A stretch of DNA of 19,475 nucleotides from JAKPAM01 sp047605425 (lineage in GTDB: Bacteria; Pseudomonadota; Gammaproteobacteria; Burkholderiales; Burkholderiaceae_E). Every line of letters starts with the position of its first letter. Within the stretch, counting starts at the first letter, position 1. Positions 1-7,216 of this stretch are shown one piece after another. The notes under the pieces were generated by a model. That model saw only the letters and a program-made list of their open reading frames with translations, was not told the origin of the DNA and made no database searches. The translations under genes and the position numbers were made by a program. The stretch covers positions 1 to 19,475 of the forward strand of contig JASGFT010000093.1 in NCBI GenBank assembly GCA_047605425.1, in the 5' to 3' direction.

Positions 1-208
1 GACCTGCTGGTGATCCACTACATCAGCCTGCCGCCGGGCCGCTTCAGCGGCGACGAACGGTCGGCGGGGCGGGACCGCGGCATGCCCTGGCTGAGCGGCT
101 GCCACCGCCACGCGTCGCCGAACGAGGACGCGCGCCCCGAGGCGACGGTCGTCGACCTGCTGGTGATCCACTACATCAGCCTGCCGCCGGGCCGCTTCAG
201 CGGCGACG
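1..208 (+). repeat. Exact 55-bp direct repeat at the window edge (1-55 and 154-208)
   Basis: Bases 1-55 are identical to 154-208, and identity stops at base 56 (a versus c at 209). The second copy is inside ampD and encodes the stretch with the first zinc-ligand histidine. The first copy lies upstream of the ampD start and is in the same reading frame (offset 153, a multiple of three), so it extends the open frame artificially. The length of exactly 55, starting at base 1, matches a common assembler k-mer size. An assembly-graph end is therefore more likely than a true duplication, although the sequence alone cannot exclude a real tandem repeat. Confidence 0.9.
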
Positions 209-636
209 CGGTCGTCGACCTGTTCCTGAACCGCCTCGACGGCGCCGCGCACCCGGCGTTCGCGCCGCTGCGGGGGCTGCGCGTGTCGGCGCACTTCCTG
301 ATCCGCCGCGGCGGCCGCGTGCTGCAGTTCGTCGATACCGACCGGCGCGCGTGGCACGCCGGCGCGTCGTCGTTCGAGGGGCGCGAGCGCTGCAACGACT
401 TCTCGATCGGCATCGAGCTCGAGGGCGATGGCGAGCATCGCTTCACGCAGGCGCAATACCGCCGGCTCGCGCGGCTCACGCGGCGGCTGGCGGCCGCGCA
501 TCCGCTGCGCTACGTCGCCGGGCACAGCGACATCGCGCCCGGCCGCAAGGTCGATCCGGGACCGTGCTTCGACTGGTCGCGCTATCTCGATGCGATCGCC
601 GCCAGCGGCCTGCGCCGTCCGGTCGCGCTCGACTGA
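82..636 (+). CDS. ampD: 1,6-anhydro-N-acetylmuramyl-L-alanine amidase AmpD
   Basis: This is the cytoplasmic zinc amidase that cuts the lactyl-peptide bond of anhydromuropeptides during peptidoglycan recycling. Its loss is classically linked to AmpC beta-lactamase induction. The protein has 184 residues, normal for AmpD. Visible family features are SPNEDARP near residue 12, the zinc ligand H30 in VIHYISLPPG, E112 in IGIELEG, and H148, K156 and D158 in GHSDIAPGRKVDPGP, matching the H34/E116/H154/K162/D164 set of the Citrobacter and E. coli enzymes. The ATG at 82 was chosen because it gives the family N-terminus (MPWLSG). The earlier GTG at 10 lies in the duplicated edge repeat and would add a second copy of the active-site strand. 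No strong ribosome-binding site is seen; upstream bases are merely G-rich. There is no close operon partner, since nrdA starts 490 bases further on. Confidence 0.95.
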   Translation: MPWLSGCHRHASPNEDARPEATVVDLLVIHYISLPPGRFSGDAVVDLFLNRLDGAAHPAFAPLRGLRVSAHFLIRRGGRVLQFVDTDRRAWHAGASSFEGRERCNDFSIGIELEGDGEHRFTQAQYRRLARLTRRLAAAHPLRYVAGHSDIAPGRKVDPGPCFDWSRYLDAIAASGLRRPVALD

Positions 637-675
637 GCGGCGCCGCGGGGCCGCCGTTCGTCGGTCGCGCGGCGT

Positions 676-718
676 CGCAACCTTGCGACGGCCGCAGGGT
701 CTTTCGGCCGCGGTTGCG
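676..718 (+). other. Possible stem-loop downstream of ampD
   Basis: CGCAACC (676-682) pairs with GGTTGCG (712-718). Inside it, CGGCCG at 689-694 can pair with CGGCCG at 705-710 around a ten-base loop, leaving an asymmetric bulge. No U-tract follows, so this is not a classical intrinsic terminator. It could help end ampD transcription or be a chance fold in GC-rich DNA. The rest of 637-938 shows no gene I can support. A second bulged hairpin (GACGA-CACC pairing with GGTG-c-TCGTC, 898-923) lies just before the nrdA promoter. Confidence 0.3.
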
Positions 719-938
719 TTGGATGAGCGCCTCGGCGCGGCGGTCGCTGGCCGCAACGAACCGGTTCGCGGCGTCCGTCGCCGTGTTGCGTGCGAGCGCT
801 TGACGAAAGGCGAACTCCGTCGCGGCCCGCGTCAATGCTGGCTCGCCGCCGCGACGCTTCGGAAAGCCGGGTGCCGGGCTCGCGGCGGCGCGGGGTGGAC
901 GACACCTTTTCGGGGTGCTCGTCAAGCCCGCCGGCGAC

Positions 939-967
939 TTGCCGCTGAGGGGCCAAGACCCTAGAAT
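939..967 (+). promoter_or_regulatory. Sigma70-type promoter for nrdA
   Basis: The -35 element TTGCCG (939-944) is followed by a 17-base spacer and the -10 element TAGAAT (962-967). This is close to consensus at ideal spacing in an otherwise very GC-rich gap. It predicts a start near 974 and a leader of about 150 bases before the nrdA ATG at 1127. No convincing NrdR box or DnaA box was found by eye. Confidence 0.65.
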
Positions 968-1007
968 TAGCGCCTCGGAACCAGATACCCCGCTACCCGT
1001 AGTGGTT

Positions 1008-1043
1008 CGGCGACGACATCGACCTGCGCTCGATGGGTCGCCG
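1008..1043 (+). other. Leader hairpin upstream of nrdA
   Basis: CGGCGAC (1008-1014) pairs with GTCGCCG (1037-1043), and ATCGA (1018-1022) pairs with TCGAT (1030-1034) around a seven-base loop, with a small internal loop between the two helices. It falls inside the predicted nrdA leader, about 85 bases before the start codon. No U-run follows directly, so a role in message stability or translation is as likely as attenuation. Function is inference. Confidence 0.45.
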
Positions 1044-1126
1044 GGGGGACGTTTTCCCTTTGATTCCAGCGCATCGATCCGTTCGTCGCACGGATCCCCC
1101 CAACCAGCCGAACACAAGGAAGTCCC

Positions 1127-4093
1127 ATGCAAAGAATCGGAGAGCAGGTGGGTTCGCGGAACCCCCAGGCATTTCATCCTCCCTCGCTCGCCGGCGGCGC
1201 GGACGAATCCGGCGGCGGGTCGCGGTCCTATGCCGACTTCAAGGTGATCCGCCGCAACGGCTCGGTGGTGGGCTTCGAGCCGGCCAAGATCACGGTGGCC
1301 GTCACCAAGGCGTTCCTGGCCGTCAACGGCGGGCAGGGCGCGGCCTCGGCGCGCGTGCGCGAACTGGTCGAGCGCCTGACCGGCGCGGTCGTCATCGCGC
1401 TGCTGCGCGGCAAGTCGGCCGGCGCCACCTTCCACATCGAGGACATCCAGGACCAGGTCGAGCTGGCGCTGATGCGCTCGGGCGAGCATGAGGTCGCCCG
1501 CGCCTACGTGCTGTACCGCGAGAAGCGCGCGCAGGAGCGCGCCGCCAAGGCCAAGTCGCAGGCCGGCGACGCGCACCCGGCGCTGAACGTCGTCGACGGC
1601 GACATCACCCGGCCGCTCGACCTGGGCGCGCTGCGGGCGCTGGTCGATTCGGCGTGCGCGGACCTGGGCGACGCGGTCGACGCGAAGGCCGTCGTCGACG
1701 AGACGGTCAAGAACCTGTACGACGGCGTGCCGCTCGAGGAAGTCTTCAAGTCGGCGATCCTGTCGGCGCGCGCGCTGATCGAGAAGGAGCCGTCGTACAC
1801 GAAGGTCACCGCGCGGCTGCTGCTGCACACGATCCGCAAGGAGGTGCTCGGCGAGGAGGTCGACCAGGCGGCGATGGCCGAGCGATATGCCGAGTACTTT
1901 CCCGGCTACGTGCGGCGCGGCATCGAGGCGGGCCTGCTCGATACGCGGCTCGAGCAGTTCGACCTGCGCCGGCTCGGCGCGGCGATGGTCGCCGAGCGCG
2001 ACATGCAGTTCGACTACCTGGGCCTGCAGACGCTGTACGACCGCTACTTCCTGCACGTCGACGAGACGCGCATCGAGCTGCCGCAGGTCTTCTTCATGCG
2101 CGTGGCGATGGGGCTGTCGCTGAACGAGATCGACCGCGAGGCGCGCGCGATCGAGTTCTACGAGCTGCTGTCGCGCTTCGACTTCATGAGCTCGACGCCG
2201 GCGCTGTTCAACTCGGGCACGCAGCGCTCGCAGTTGTCGTCGTGCTACCTGACGACGGTCTCGGACGACCTGGACGGCATCTACGAAGCGATCAAGGACA
2301 ACGCGCTGCTGTCCAAGTTCGCCGGCGGCCTGGGTAACGACTGGACGCCGGTGCGCGCGCTGGGCAGCCACATCAAGGGCACCAACGGCAGGAGCCAGGG
2401 CGTCGTGCCGTTCCTGAAGGTCGTCAACGACACGGCCGTCGCGGTCAACCAGGGCGGCAAGCGCAAGGGCGCGGTCTGCGCGTACCTCGAGACCTGGCAC
2501 CTGGACATCGAGGAGTTCCTCGAACTGCGCAAGAACACCGGCGACGACCGTCGCCGCACGCACGACATGAACACCGCGAACTGGATCCCGGACCTGTTCA
2601 TGAAGCGCGTGATGGCCAACGCCGAGTGGACGCTGTTCTCGCCGTCCGACTGCCCGGACCTTCACGACAAGGTCGGCAAGGCGTTCGAGCAGGCCTACCT
2701 GCGCTACGAGCACAAGGTCGAGACCGGCGAGCACAAGCTGTACAAGAAGGTGCCGGCCATGCAGTTGTGGCGCCGCATGTTGTCGATGCTGTTCGAGACC
2801 GGCCATCCGTGGATCACGTTCAAGGATCCGTGCAACCTGCGCAGCCCGCAGCAGCACGCCGGCGTCGTGCACAGCTCGAACCTGTGCACCGAGATCACGC
2901 TGAACACCAGCGGCAGCGAGATCGCCGTGTGCAACCTGGGTTCGGTCAACCTGGTCGCGCACATGAAGCCGGTGACGGACGCCGACGGTCGCACCTCGTA
3001 CGTGCTGGACCACGACAAGCTGCGCGCGACCGTGCGCACCGGCATGCGGATGCTCGACAACGTCGTCGACATCAACTACTACGCGGTCGGCAAGGCCCGC
3101 AACGCGAACCTCAAGCACCGGCCGGTCGGCCTGGGCATCATGGGCTTCCAGGACTGCCTGCACCTGATGCGCGTGCCGTTCGCCAGCGAGGACGCGGTCG
3201 AGTTCGCCGATCGTTCGATGGAAGCGGTCTGCTACTTCGCGTACTGGGCGTCGACCGAGCTGGCCGAGGAGCGCGGCCGCTACGCGAGCTTCCGCGGTTC
3301 GTTGTGGGACCGCGGCATCCTGCCGCAGGATTCGCTCGCGCTGCTGGCCGAGCAGCGCGGCACGCTGACGTTGCCCGACGGATCCGAGATGCCGCTGGTC
3401 GACGTCGAGGCGTCGGCGACCTTCGACTGGGACGCGCTGCGCGAACGGATCAAGGCCGTCGGCATGCGCAACTCGAACTGCACGGCGATCGCGCCGACGG
3501 CGACGATCTCGAACATCGTCGGCGTGTCCGCGTGCATCGAGCCGACGTTCCAGAACGTCTACGTCAAGTCGAACCTGTCCGGCGAATTCACGGTCGTCAA
3601 CGAATACCTGGTGCGCGACCTGAAGGCGCTGGGCCTGTGGGACGAGGTGATGATCGCCGACCTGAAGTTCTTCGACGGCTCGCTGGCCAAGATCGACCGG
3701 ATCCCCGCCGAACTGCGCGCGATCTACGCGACCGCGTTCGAGATCGAGCCCGGCTGGCTCGTCGAATGCGCGGGCCGCCGGCAGAAGTGGATCGACCAGG
3801 CGCAGTCGCTGAACATCTACATGGGCAACGCATCGGGCAAGAAGCTGCACGACACCTACCTGCTCGCCTGGTTGCGCGGCCTGAAGACGTCCTATTACCT
3901 GCGCACGCTGTCGGCCACCAGCGTCGAGAAGTCGACGACGGACAAGATCGGCCAGCTCAACGCCGTCGCCGCCGAAGGCAGCGTCGCGGGCTTCTCGTAT
4001 CAGGCGCAGTCGCGCTCGCCGCGTGCAAGCGAAGAACCGTTGATGGCGACCACCTTCCATGGCGACGAGCCCGACTGCGAGGCGTGCCAATAG
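1127..4093 (+). CDS. nrdA: Ribonucleoside-diphosphate reductase, class Ia large (alpha) subunit
   Basis: Catalytic subunit that reduces ribonucleoside diphosphates to deoxyribonucleotides, working with NrdB. The protein has 988 residues, longer than the E. coli subunit. An ATP-cone domain occupies about residues 36-125 (YADFKVIRRNGSVVGF onward), so dATP feedback control is expected. The catalytic set is complete: C373 (SSCYL) and C602 (AVCNLGSVNL) as the redox pair, N585, C587 and E589 in NLCTEI as the thiyl-radical site, Y923-Y924 (SYYLRTL) on the radical-transfer path, and the C-terminal CEACQ (C984, C987) that passes electrons from thioredoxin or glutaredoxin. The 15-residue spacing C587-C602 is the short form rather than the 23 of E. 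coli. The ATG at 1127 has AAGGAAG just upstream. A promoter at 939-967 and a leader hairpin precede it, and nrdB follows after 239 bases with its own promoter. Confidence 0.97.
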   Translation: MQRIGEQVGSRNPQAFHPPSLAGGADESGGGSRSYADFKVIRRNGSVVGFEPAKITVAVTKAFLAVNGGQGAASARVRELVERLTGAVVIALLRGKSAGATFHIEDIQDQVELALMRSGEHEVARAYVLYREKRAQERAAKAKSQAGDAHPALNVVDGDITRPLDLGALRALVDSACADLGDAVDAKAVVDETVKNLYDGVPLEEVFKSAILSARALIEKEPSYTKVTARLLLHTIRKEVLGEEVDQAAMAERYAEYFPGYVRRGIEAGLLDTRLEQFDLRRLGAAMVAERDMQFDYLGLQTLYDRYFLHVDETRIELPQVFFMRVAMGLSLNEIDREARAIEFYELLSRFDFMSSTPALFNSGTQRSQLSSCYLTTVSDDLDGIYEAIKDNALLSKFAGGLGNDWTPVRALGSHIKGTNGRSQGVVPFLKVVNDTAVAVNQGGKRKGAVCAYLETWHLDIEEFLELRKNTGDDRRRTHDMNTANWIPDLFMKRVMANAEWTLFSPSDCPDLHDKVGKAFEQAYLRYEHKVETGEHKLYKKVPAMQLWRRMLSMLFETGHPWITFKDPCNLRSPQQHAGVVHSSNLCTEITLNTSGSEIAVCNLGSVNLVAHMKPVTDADGRTSYVLDHDKLRATVRTGMRMLDNVVDINYYAVGKARNANLKHRPVGLGIMGFQDCLHLMRVPFASEDAVEFADRSMEAVCYFAYWASTELAEERGRYASFRGSLWDRGILPQDSLALLAEQRGTLTLPDGSEMPLVDVEASATFDWDALRERIKAVGMRNSNCTAIAPTATISNIVGVSACIEPTFQNVYVKSNLSGEFTVVNEYLVRDLKALGLWDEVMIADLKFFDGSLAKIDRIPAELRAIYATAFEIEPGWLVECAGRRQKWIDQAQSLNIYMGNASGKKLHDTYLLAWLRGLKTSYYLRTLSATSVEKSTTDKIGQLNAVAAEGSVAGFSYQAQSRSPRASEEPLMATTFHGDEPDCEACQ

Positions 4094-4230
4094 GCGCGGC
4101 GCGACGAGGCACTAAGGAGACGATCGCGGATCGGCGATGCGAGGCAAGCGGCGGGCGACGTTCGGCAAACCAAAGTGTTGCGGGAACGCCGACTTCGTCT
4201 ACCGCTTGTCAAGTCGCGGTTTCGTAATCG

Positions 4231-4259
4231 TTGCGATCAGAATACAGCCGCCGTAAGAT
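4231..4259 (+). promoter_or_regulatory. Sigma70-type promoter for nrdB
   Basis: TTGCGA (4231-4236), a 17-base spacer and TAAGAT (4254-4259) form a good promoter in the 239-base nrdA-nrdB gap, with a predicted start near 4266. The nearby stretch is more AT-rich than the surrounding genes. This suggests that nrdB can be transcribed independently, in addition to possible read-through from nrdA, since no terminator with a U-tract separates them (only a small GATCG-type hairpin at 4121-4133). Confidence 0.6.
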
Positions 4260-4332
4260 CCGACTTGTTGATAACAGCGGATTCTCACGGCGCGACAAAC
4301 AGTTAACTCTCTGAATTGAGGCGGGATCTGAG

Positions 4333-5580
4333 ATGTTGTCGTGGGATGATGTGACGCCGGCGCTGCCGGCAAAACCGATGAGCCCGAAGCCTTCGCTGGC
4401 GCCCGCAAACTTCGCACCGATGACGGCCGTCATGTCGCCGGCGTTCGCCGCTCCGGTCGTGTCCGGCGGCGCGCGCATCGCGCCGATCGCCGTCGACGAG
4501 GTCGCGCGGCCGCCCGCCCAGGGCGCGCCGCGCAACAGCGGCGCGATCGCCGCGGCCAGCACGCGGCGCGTGCGCGTCGAGGACAAGCGGATCATCAACG
4601 GCGCGGCCGACGTCAACCAGCTCGTGCCGTTCAAGTACAAGTGGGCCTGGGAAAAATACCTGGCCTCGTGCGCGAATCACTGGATGCCGCAAGAGGTCAA
4701 CATGAGCCGCGACATCGCGCTCTGGAAGAACCCCAACGGCCTGACCGACGACGAACGCCGGCTGATTCGTCGCAACCTCGGCTTCTTCGTTACCGCCGAT
4801 TCGCTGGCCGCCAACAACATCGTGCTGGGTACGTATCGCCACATCACGGCGCCCGAGTGCCGGCAGTTCCTGTTGCGCCAGGCGTTCGAGGAAGCGATCC
4901 ACACGCACGCGTACCAGTACATCGTCGAATCGCTGGGCCTCGATGAAGGCGAGATCTTCAACGCGTACCACGAGATCGATTCGATCCGCCAGAAGGACGA
5001 GTTCCTGATCCCGTTCATCGAGACGCTGACCGATCCGAACTTCGTCACCGGCACGCCCGAGAACGACCAGAAGCTGCTCAAGTCGCTGATCGTGTTCGCG
5101 TGCCTGATGGAAGGGCTGTTCTTCTACGTCGGCTTCGTGCAGATCCTGGCGCTGGGCCGGCAGAACAAGATGACCGGCGCGGCCGAGCAGTACCAGTACA
5201 TCCTGCGCGACGAGTCGATGCACTGCAATTTCGGCATCGACCTGATCAACCAGTTGAAGCTCGAGAACCCGCACCTGTGGACGCCCGCGTTCCGCGAGGA
5301 GGTGCGCGGCCTGTTCATGCAGGGCGTCGAGCTCGAGTACCGCTACGCGGAGGACACGATGCCGCGCGGCGTGCTCGGTCTGAACGCGTCGATGTTCAAG
5401 TCGTATCTGCGTTTCATCGCCAACCGGCGAGCCCAGCAGATCGGTCTGGATCCTTTGTTCCCGGCGGAGGAGAATCCCTTCCCGTGGATGAGCGAGATGA
5501 TCGACCTGAAGAAGGAACGCAATTTCTTCGAAACGCGCGTCATCGAGTATCAGACCGGTGGCACGCTGAGTTGGGATTGA
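4333..5580 (+). CDS. nrdB: Ribonucleoside-diphosphate reductase, class Ia small (beta) subunit
   Basis: Ferritin-like subunit that holds the di-iron/tyrosyl-radical cofactor for NrdA. The 415 residues carry all metal ligands at family spacing: D156 (TADSLAANN), E187 and H190 (FEEAIH), E260 (LMEGLFF), and E294 and H297 (RDESMH). The radical tyrosine Y194 is present in HTHAYQY, so this is not the Phe-bearing Chlamydia-type class Ic enzyme. About 75 N-terminal residues rich in Pro and Ala precede the conserved core, which starts near RVRVEDKRIINGAADVNQL. The protein begins MLSWDD and ends TLSWD, so the tail expected to dock on NrdA is echoed at the N-terminus. The ATG at 4333 follows GAGG at 4318-4321. 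An independent promoter lies upstream and a terminator at 5721-5756. Confidence 0.97.
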   Translation: MLSWDDVTPALPAKPMSPKPSLAPANFAPMTAVMSPAFAAPVVSGGARIAPIAVDEVARPPAQGAPRNSGAIAAASTRRVRVEDKRIINGAADVNQLVPFKYKWAWEKYLASCANHWMPQEVNMSRDIALWKNPNGLTDDERRLIRRNLGFFVTADSLAANNIVLGTYRHITAPECRQFLLRQAFEEAIHTHAYQYIVESLGLDEGEIFNAYHEIDSIRQKDEFLIPFIETLTDPNFVTGTPENDQKLLKSLIVFACLMEGLFFYVGFVQILALGRQNKMTGAAEQYQYILRDESMHCNFGIDLINQLKLENPHLWTPAFREEVRGLFMQGVELEYRYAEDTMPRGVLGLNASMFKSYLRFIANRRAQQIGLDPLFPAEENPFPWMSEMIDLKKERNFFETRVIEYQTGGTLSWD

Positions 5581-5720
5581 CCTTCGGCTTCCGCCGACAA
5601 GGTAGGATGGATTGAGAGAAGTCGCCGAGCCCCGTTCGCGCAGCAATTGCCCGATGCCCACGCCCGCCGGCGTGCCGTCGACAGGCTCGCCTTCTTTCTC
5701 CGTCGTGCGATTCGAGGATG

Positions 5721-5756
5721 CGCCGGCCCGTGATCCGCGGGACCGGCGTTTTCTTT
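5721..5756 (+). terminator. Intrinsic terminator after nrdB
   Basis: CGCCGG (5721-5726) pairs with CCGGCG (5743-5748), and CCG (5728-5730) pairs with CGG (5738-5740) around a seven-base loop. The stem is followed at once by TTTTCTTT (5749-5756). This has both parts of a Rho-independent terminator and lies 140 bases after the nrdB stop. Nothing gene-like is supported between the stop and this hairpin. Confidence 0.8.
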
Positions 5757-5852
5757 GTGCCCCATTCATTAGCGTAGGAACAGTCGGCGCCGAACGCCGC
5801 GAGGCCTCGTCCTCGCGGCCGCCGAATCCTGTGCTTGCGCCGATGAATAGCC

Positions 5853-5909
5853 CGTACGTCGATTCCGGCCGGCCCATGCCTGCCGCGATGCACGGGTTTC
5901 CGACGTACG
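5853..5909 (+). promoter_or_regulatory. Structured leader (inverted repeat) before the histone H1-like gene
   Basis: CGTACGTCG (5853-5861) is the exact reverse complement of CGACGTACG (5901-5909), 39 bases apart. Inside, CCCATGC (5873-5879) pairs with GCACGGG (5890-5896) with one mismatch. The outer arm ends 12 bases before the TAAGGAG ribosome-binding site (5921-5927), so the fold sits where it could affect translation or mRNA stability, or could be a protein-binding site. The promoter of this gene is not clear to me; a TTGCGC at 5835-5840 is a weak -35 candidate. Confidence 0.5.
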
Positions 5910-5935
5910 CAACCTTGTCTTAAGGAGTTGATGCG

Positions 5936-6481
5936 ATGGCTACCACTGCCAAGAAAGCGGCCAAGAAACCGGCTGTGAAGAAAGCGGCCGCGAAGAAACC
6001 GGCCGTGAAGAAGGTCGCGGCCAAGAAAGCGGCCGCCAGCAAAGTCGCCGCCAAGAAGCCCGCGGCCAAGAAAGTCGCTGCCAAGAAAGTAGTGGCGAAG
6101 AAGTCCGCGGCCAAGAAGGTCGCCGCCAAGAAGCCGGCCACCAAGAAGGCCGCGGCCAAGAAGCCCGTCGCCAAGAAGGTAGCGGCCAAGAAGGTCGCCG
6201 CCAAGAAGCCCGCGGCCAAGAAAGCCGCCGCCAAGAAGGTGACGGCCAAGAAAGTCGCGGCCAAGAAGCCGGCGGCGAAGAAGGCCACCGTGAAGAAAGC
6301 AGCGGCCAAGAAAGTCGCCGCGAAGAAGCCGGCCGCCAAGAAAGCGGCGAAGAAGGCGGCCAAGAAGAAAGCGGCGAAACCCGCGGCGTCGGCGGCGGCG
6401 GCGTCCAAGGCGGTCAGCATGCCGGCACCCGCGCCGAACCCGGCCGCGGCCTGGCCGTTTCCGACCGGCAACAAGCCCTGA
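5936..6481 (+). CDS. Histone H1-like nucleoid protein with Ala/Lys/Pro repeats
   Basis: Small, very basic DNA-binding protein of 181 residues, similar in composition to the C-terminal half of eukaryotic histone H1 and to Bordetella BpH1 or Chlamydia HctB. Residues 1 to about 145 are almost wholly short repeats of the type AAKKVAAKKPA, made of Lys pairs separated by Ala, Pro or Val, with no acidic residue. The C-terminus changes to a non-repetitive Ala/Pro tail ending NPAAAWPFPTGNKP, which I recall as typical of the Burkholderiales proteins. Expected role: nucleoid compaction or modulation of gene expression. The ATG at 5936 is set by TAAGGAG eight bases upstream. The ATG at 5931 is in another frame. 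The gene is monocistronic, with a structured leader and a strong terminator. Repeat number probably differs among strains (family knowledge). Confidence 0.92.
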   Translation: MATTAKKAAKKPAVKKAAAKKPAVKKVAAKKAAASKVAAKKPAAKKVAAKKVVAKKSAAKKVAAKKPATKKAAAKKPVAKKVAAKKVAAKKPAAKKAAAKKVTAKKVAAKKPAAKKATVKKAAAKKVAAKKPAAKKAAKKAAKKKAAKPAASAAAASKAVSMPAPAPNPAAAWPFPTGNKP

Positions 6482-6485
6482 AATC

Positions 6486-6512
6486 GCGATCCGCCGTTCG
6501 CCGGCGGATCGC
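6486..6512 (+). other. Perfect 11-bp hairpin after the histone H1-like gene
   Basis: GCGATCCGCCG (6486-6496) pairs without mismatch with CGGCGGATCGC (6502-6512) around the loop TTCGC. It begins four bases after the stop codon and has no U-tract. It precedes the intrinsic terminator at 6523-6560 and may protect the 3' end of the message. Confidence 0.6.
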
Positions 6513-6522
6513 CGATCGCCCG

Positions 6523-6560
6523 AATCCCGTGTCGGAAGTCCCGATACGGGATTTTCTTTT
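6523..6560 (+). terminator. Intrinsic terminator after the histone H1-like gene
   Basis: A 13-bp stem runs from 6523-6535 (AATCCCGTGTCGG) to 6541-6553 (CCGATACGGGATT), with one G-T pair and the loop AAGTC. It is followed by a T-rich run, TTTTCTTTT, to 6560. This is the strongest terminator in the window. Confidence 0.9.
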
Positions 6561-6670
6561 ATGCGAGAATCGCCCGGACTTTCCGGAAGGCCGTCGGCGA
6601 CGGTCTCCGGCTCCGCGACGCCGGGGTGCGGTCGTCAACCGGTGCCTCGTGTCTCCATGGAAGAGGGCTC

Positions 6671-7216
6671 ATGATCGACGACATATTGAGGATGATCGGC
6701 GGACTGCTGGCGACCGCCTGCATTCTGCGCGCGTTGGCGTATCGGTTCCACCTGTCGCCTCATAACCCGATCAGCCAGTTCGTCAACGCGGTCACCGACT
6801 GGATCGTCAAGCCGCTGCGGCGCGTGCTGCCGCCCTCGCGCGACAACGACTGGGCCAGCGTGCTGGCCGCGGCGCTGCTGGCGCTGTTCATCGCGATCGT
6901 CTACATGCTGTTGCTCGGCCGCGCGCCGATGCCCGGCTTCGTGCTGCTGATGGCGGTCAGCATGCTGATCGAGTGGGTGCTGTACCTGATGATCGGCCTG
7001 CTGATCCTGCAGGCGGTGCTGTCGTGGGTCAATCCGCACGCGCCGATCGCGCCGACGATCAATCAGTTGACGCAGCCGTTCCTCGCGCCGATCCGCAAGA
7101 TCGTTCCGCTGATCGGCGGCGTCGACCTGTCGCCGATGGTGCTGATGCTGATCATCTACGTGCTGCTCGGACTGGTGCAGACGACTGTCTTCAAGCTGGC
7201 GCCTTATGTGACCTGA
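6671..7216 (+). CDS. YggT family integral membrane protein
   Basis: A 181-residue protein with two YGGT domains, each a pair of hydrophobic helices around the loop pattern NPISQFVNAVTDWIVKPLRRVLPP (first copy, about residues 30-55) or NPHAPIAPTINQLTQPFLAPIRKIVP (second copy, about 119-145). Helices lie near residues 1-22, 65-83, 90-118 and 155-178. The exact role is not settled; in other bacteria the family is linked to osmotic shock tolerance and, as YlmG, to division or membrane organisation. The ATG at 6671 was chosen over an upstream start at 6626 because GGAAGAGGG (6659-6667) precedes it and MIDDILRMIGGLL gives a proper first helix. Its last 26 bases overlap the convergent GGDEF gene. 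Confidence 0.9.
   Translation: MIDDILRMIGGLLATACILRALAYRFHLSPHNPISQFVNAVTDWIVKPLRRVLPPSRDNDWASVLAAALLALFIAIVYMLLLGRAPMPGFVLLMAVSMLIEWVLYLMIGLLILQAVLSWVNPHAPIAPTINQLTQPFLAPIRKIVPLIGGVDLSPMVLMLIIYVLLGLVQTTVFKLAPYVT

Noticed and set aside
10..81. Longer AmpD from the GTG at 10
   Set aside because: This part lies largely in the edge repeat and duplicates the active-site strand; family length and N-terminus fit the ATG at 82.
582..956. Possible small - strand gene in the ampD-nrdA gap
   Set aside because: No ribosome-binding site and no recognisable family; several frames are open here only because of GC bias.
476..4090. A 1204-residue open frame on the - strand opposite nrdA
   Set aside because: It is antisense to a certain gene; such stop-free frames are a by-product of GC-rich third positions. 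Its composition (Arg, Asp, Val, Leu) is not that of a real protein.
4137..4256. A 39-codon frame between nrdA and nrdB preceded by AAGGAG
   Set aside because: The AAGGAG is about 17 bases from the ATG, too far for a normal start, and the peptide shows no family features; its 3' end overlaps the nrdB promoter.
4275..4300. DnaA-box-like TTGTTGATAACAG near the nrdB start site
   Set aside because: Too far from the TTATCCACA consensus to claim.
5654..5923. Small + strand frame across the nrdB terminator
   Set aside because: It reads through a clear intrinsic terminator and the H1-like leader structure, and has no protein features.
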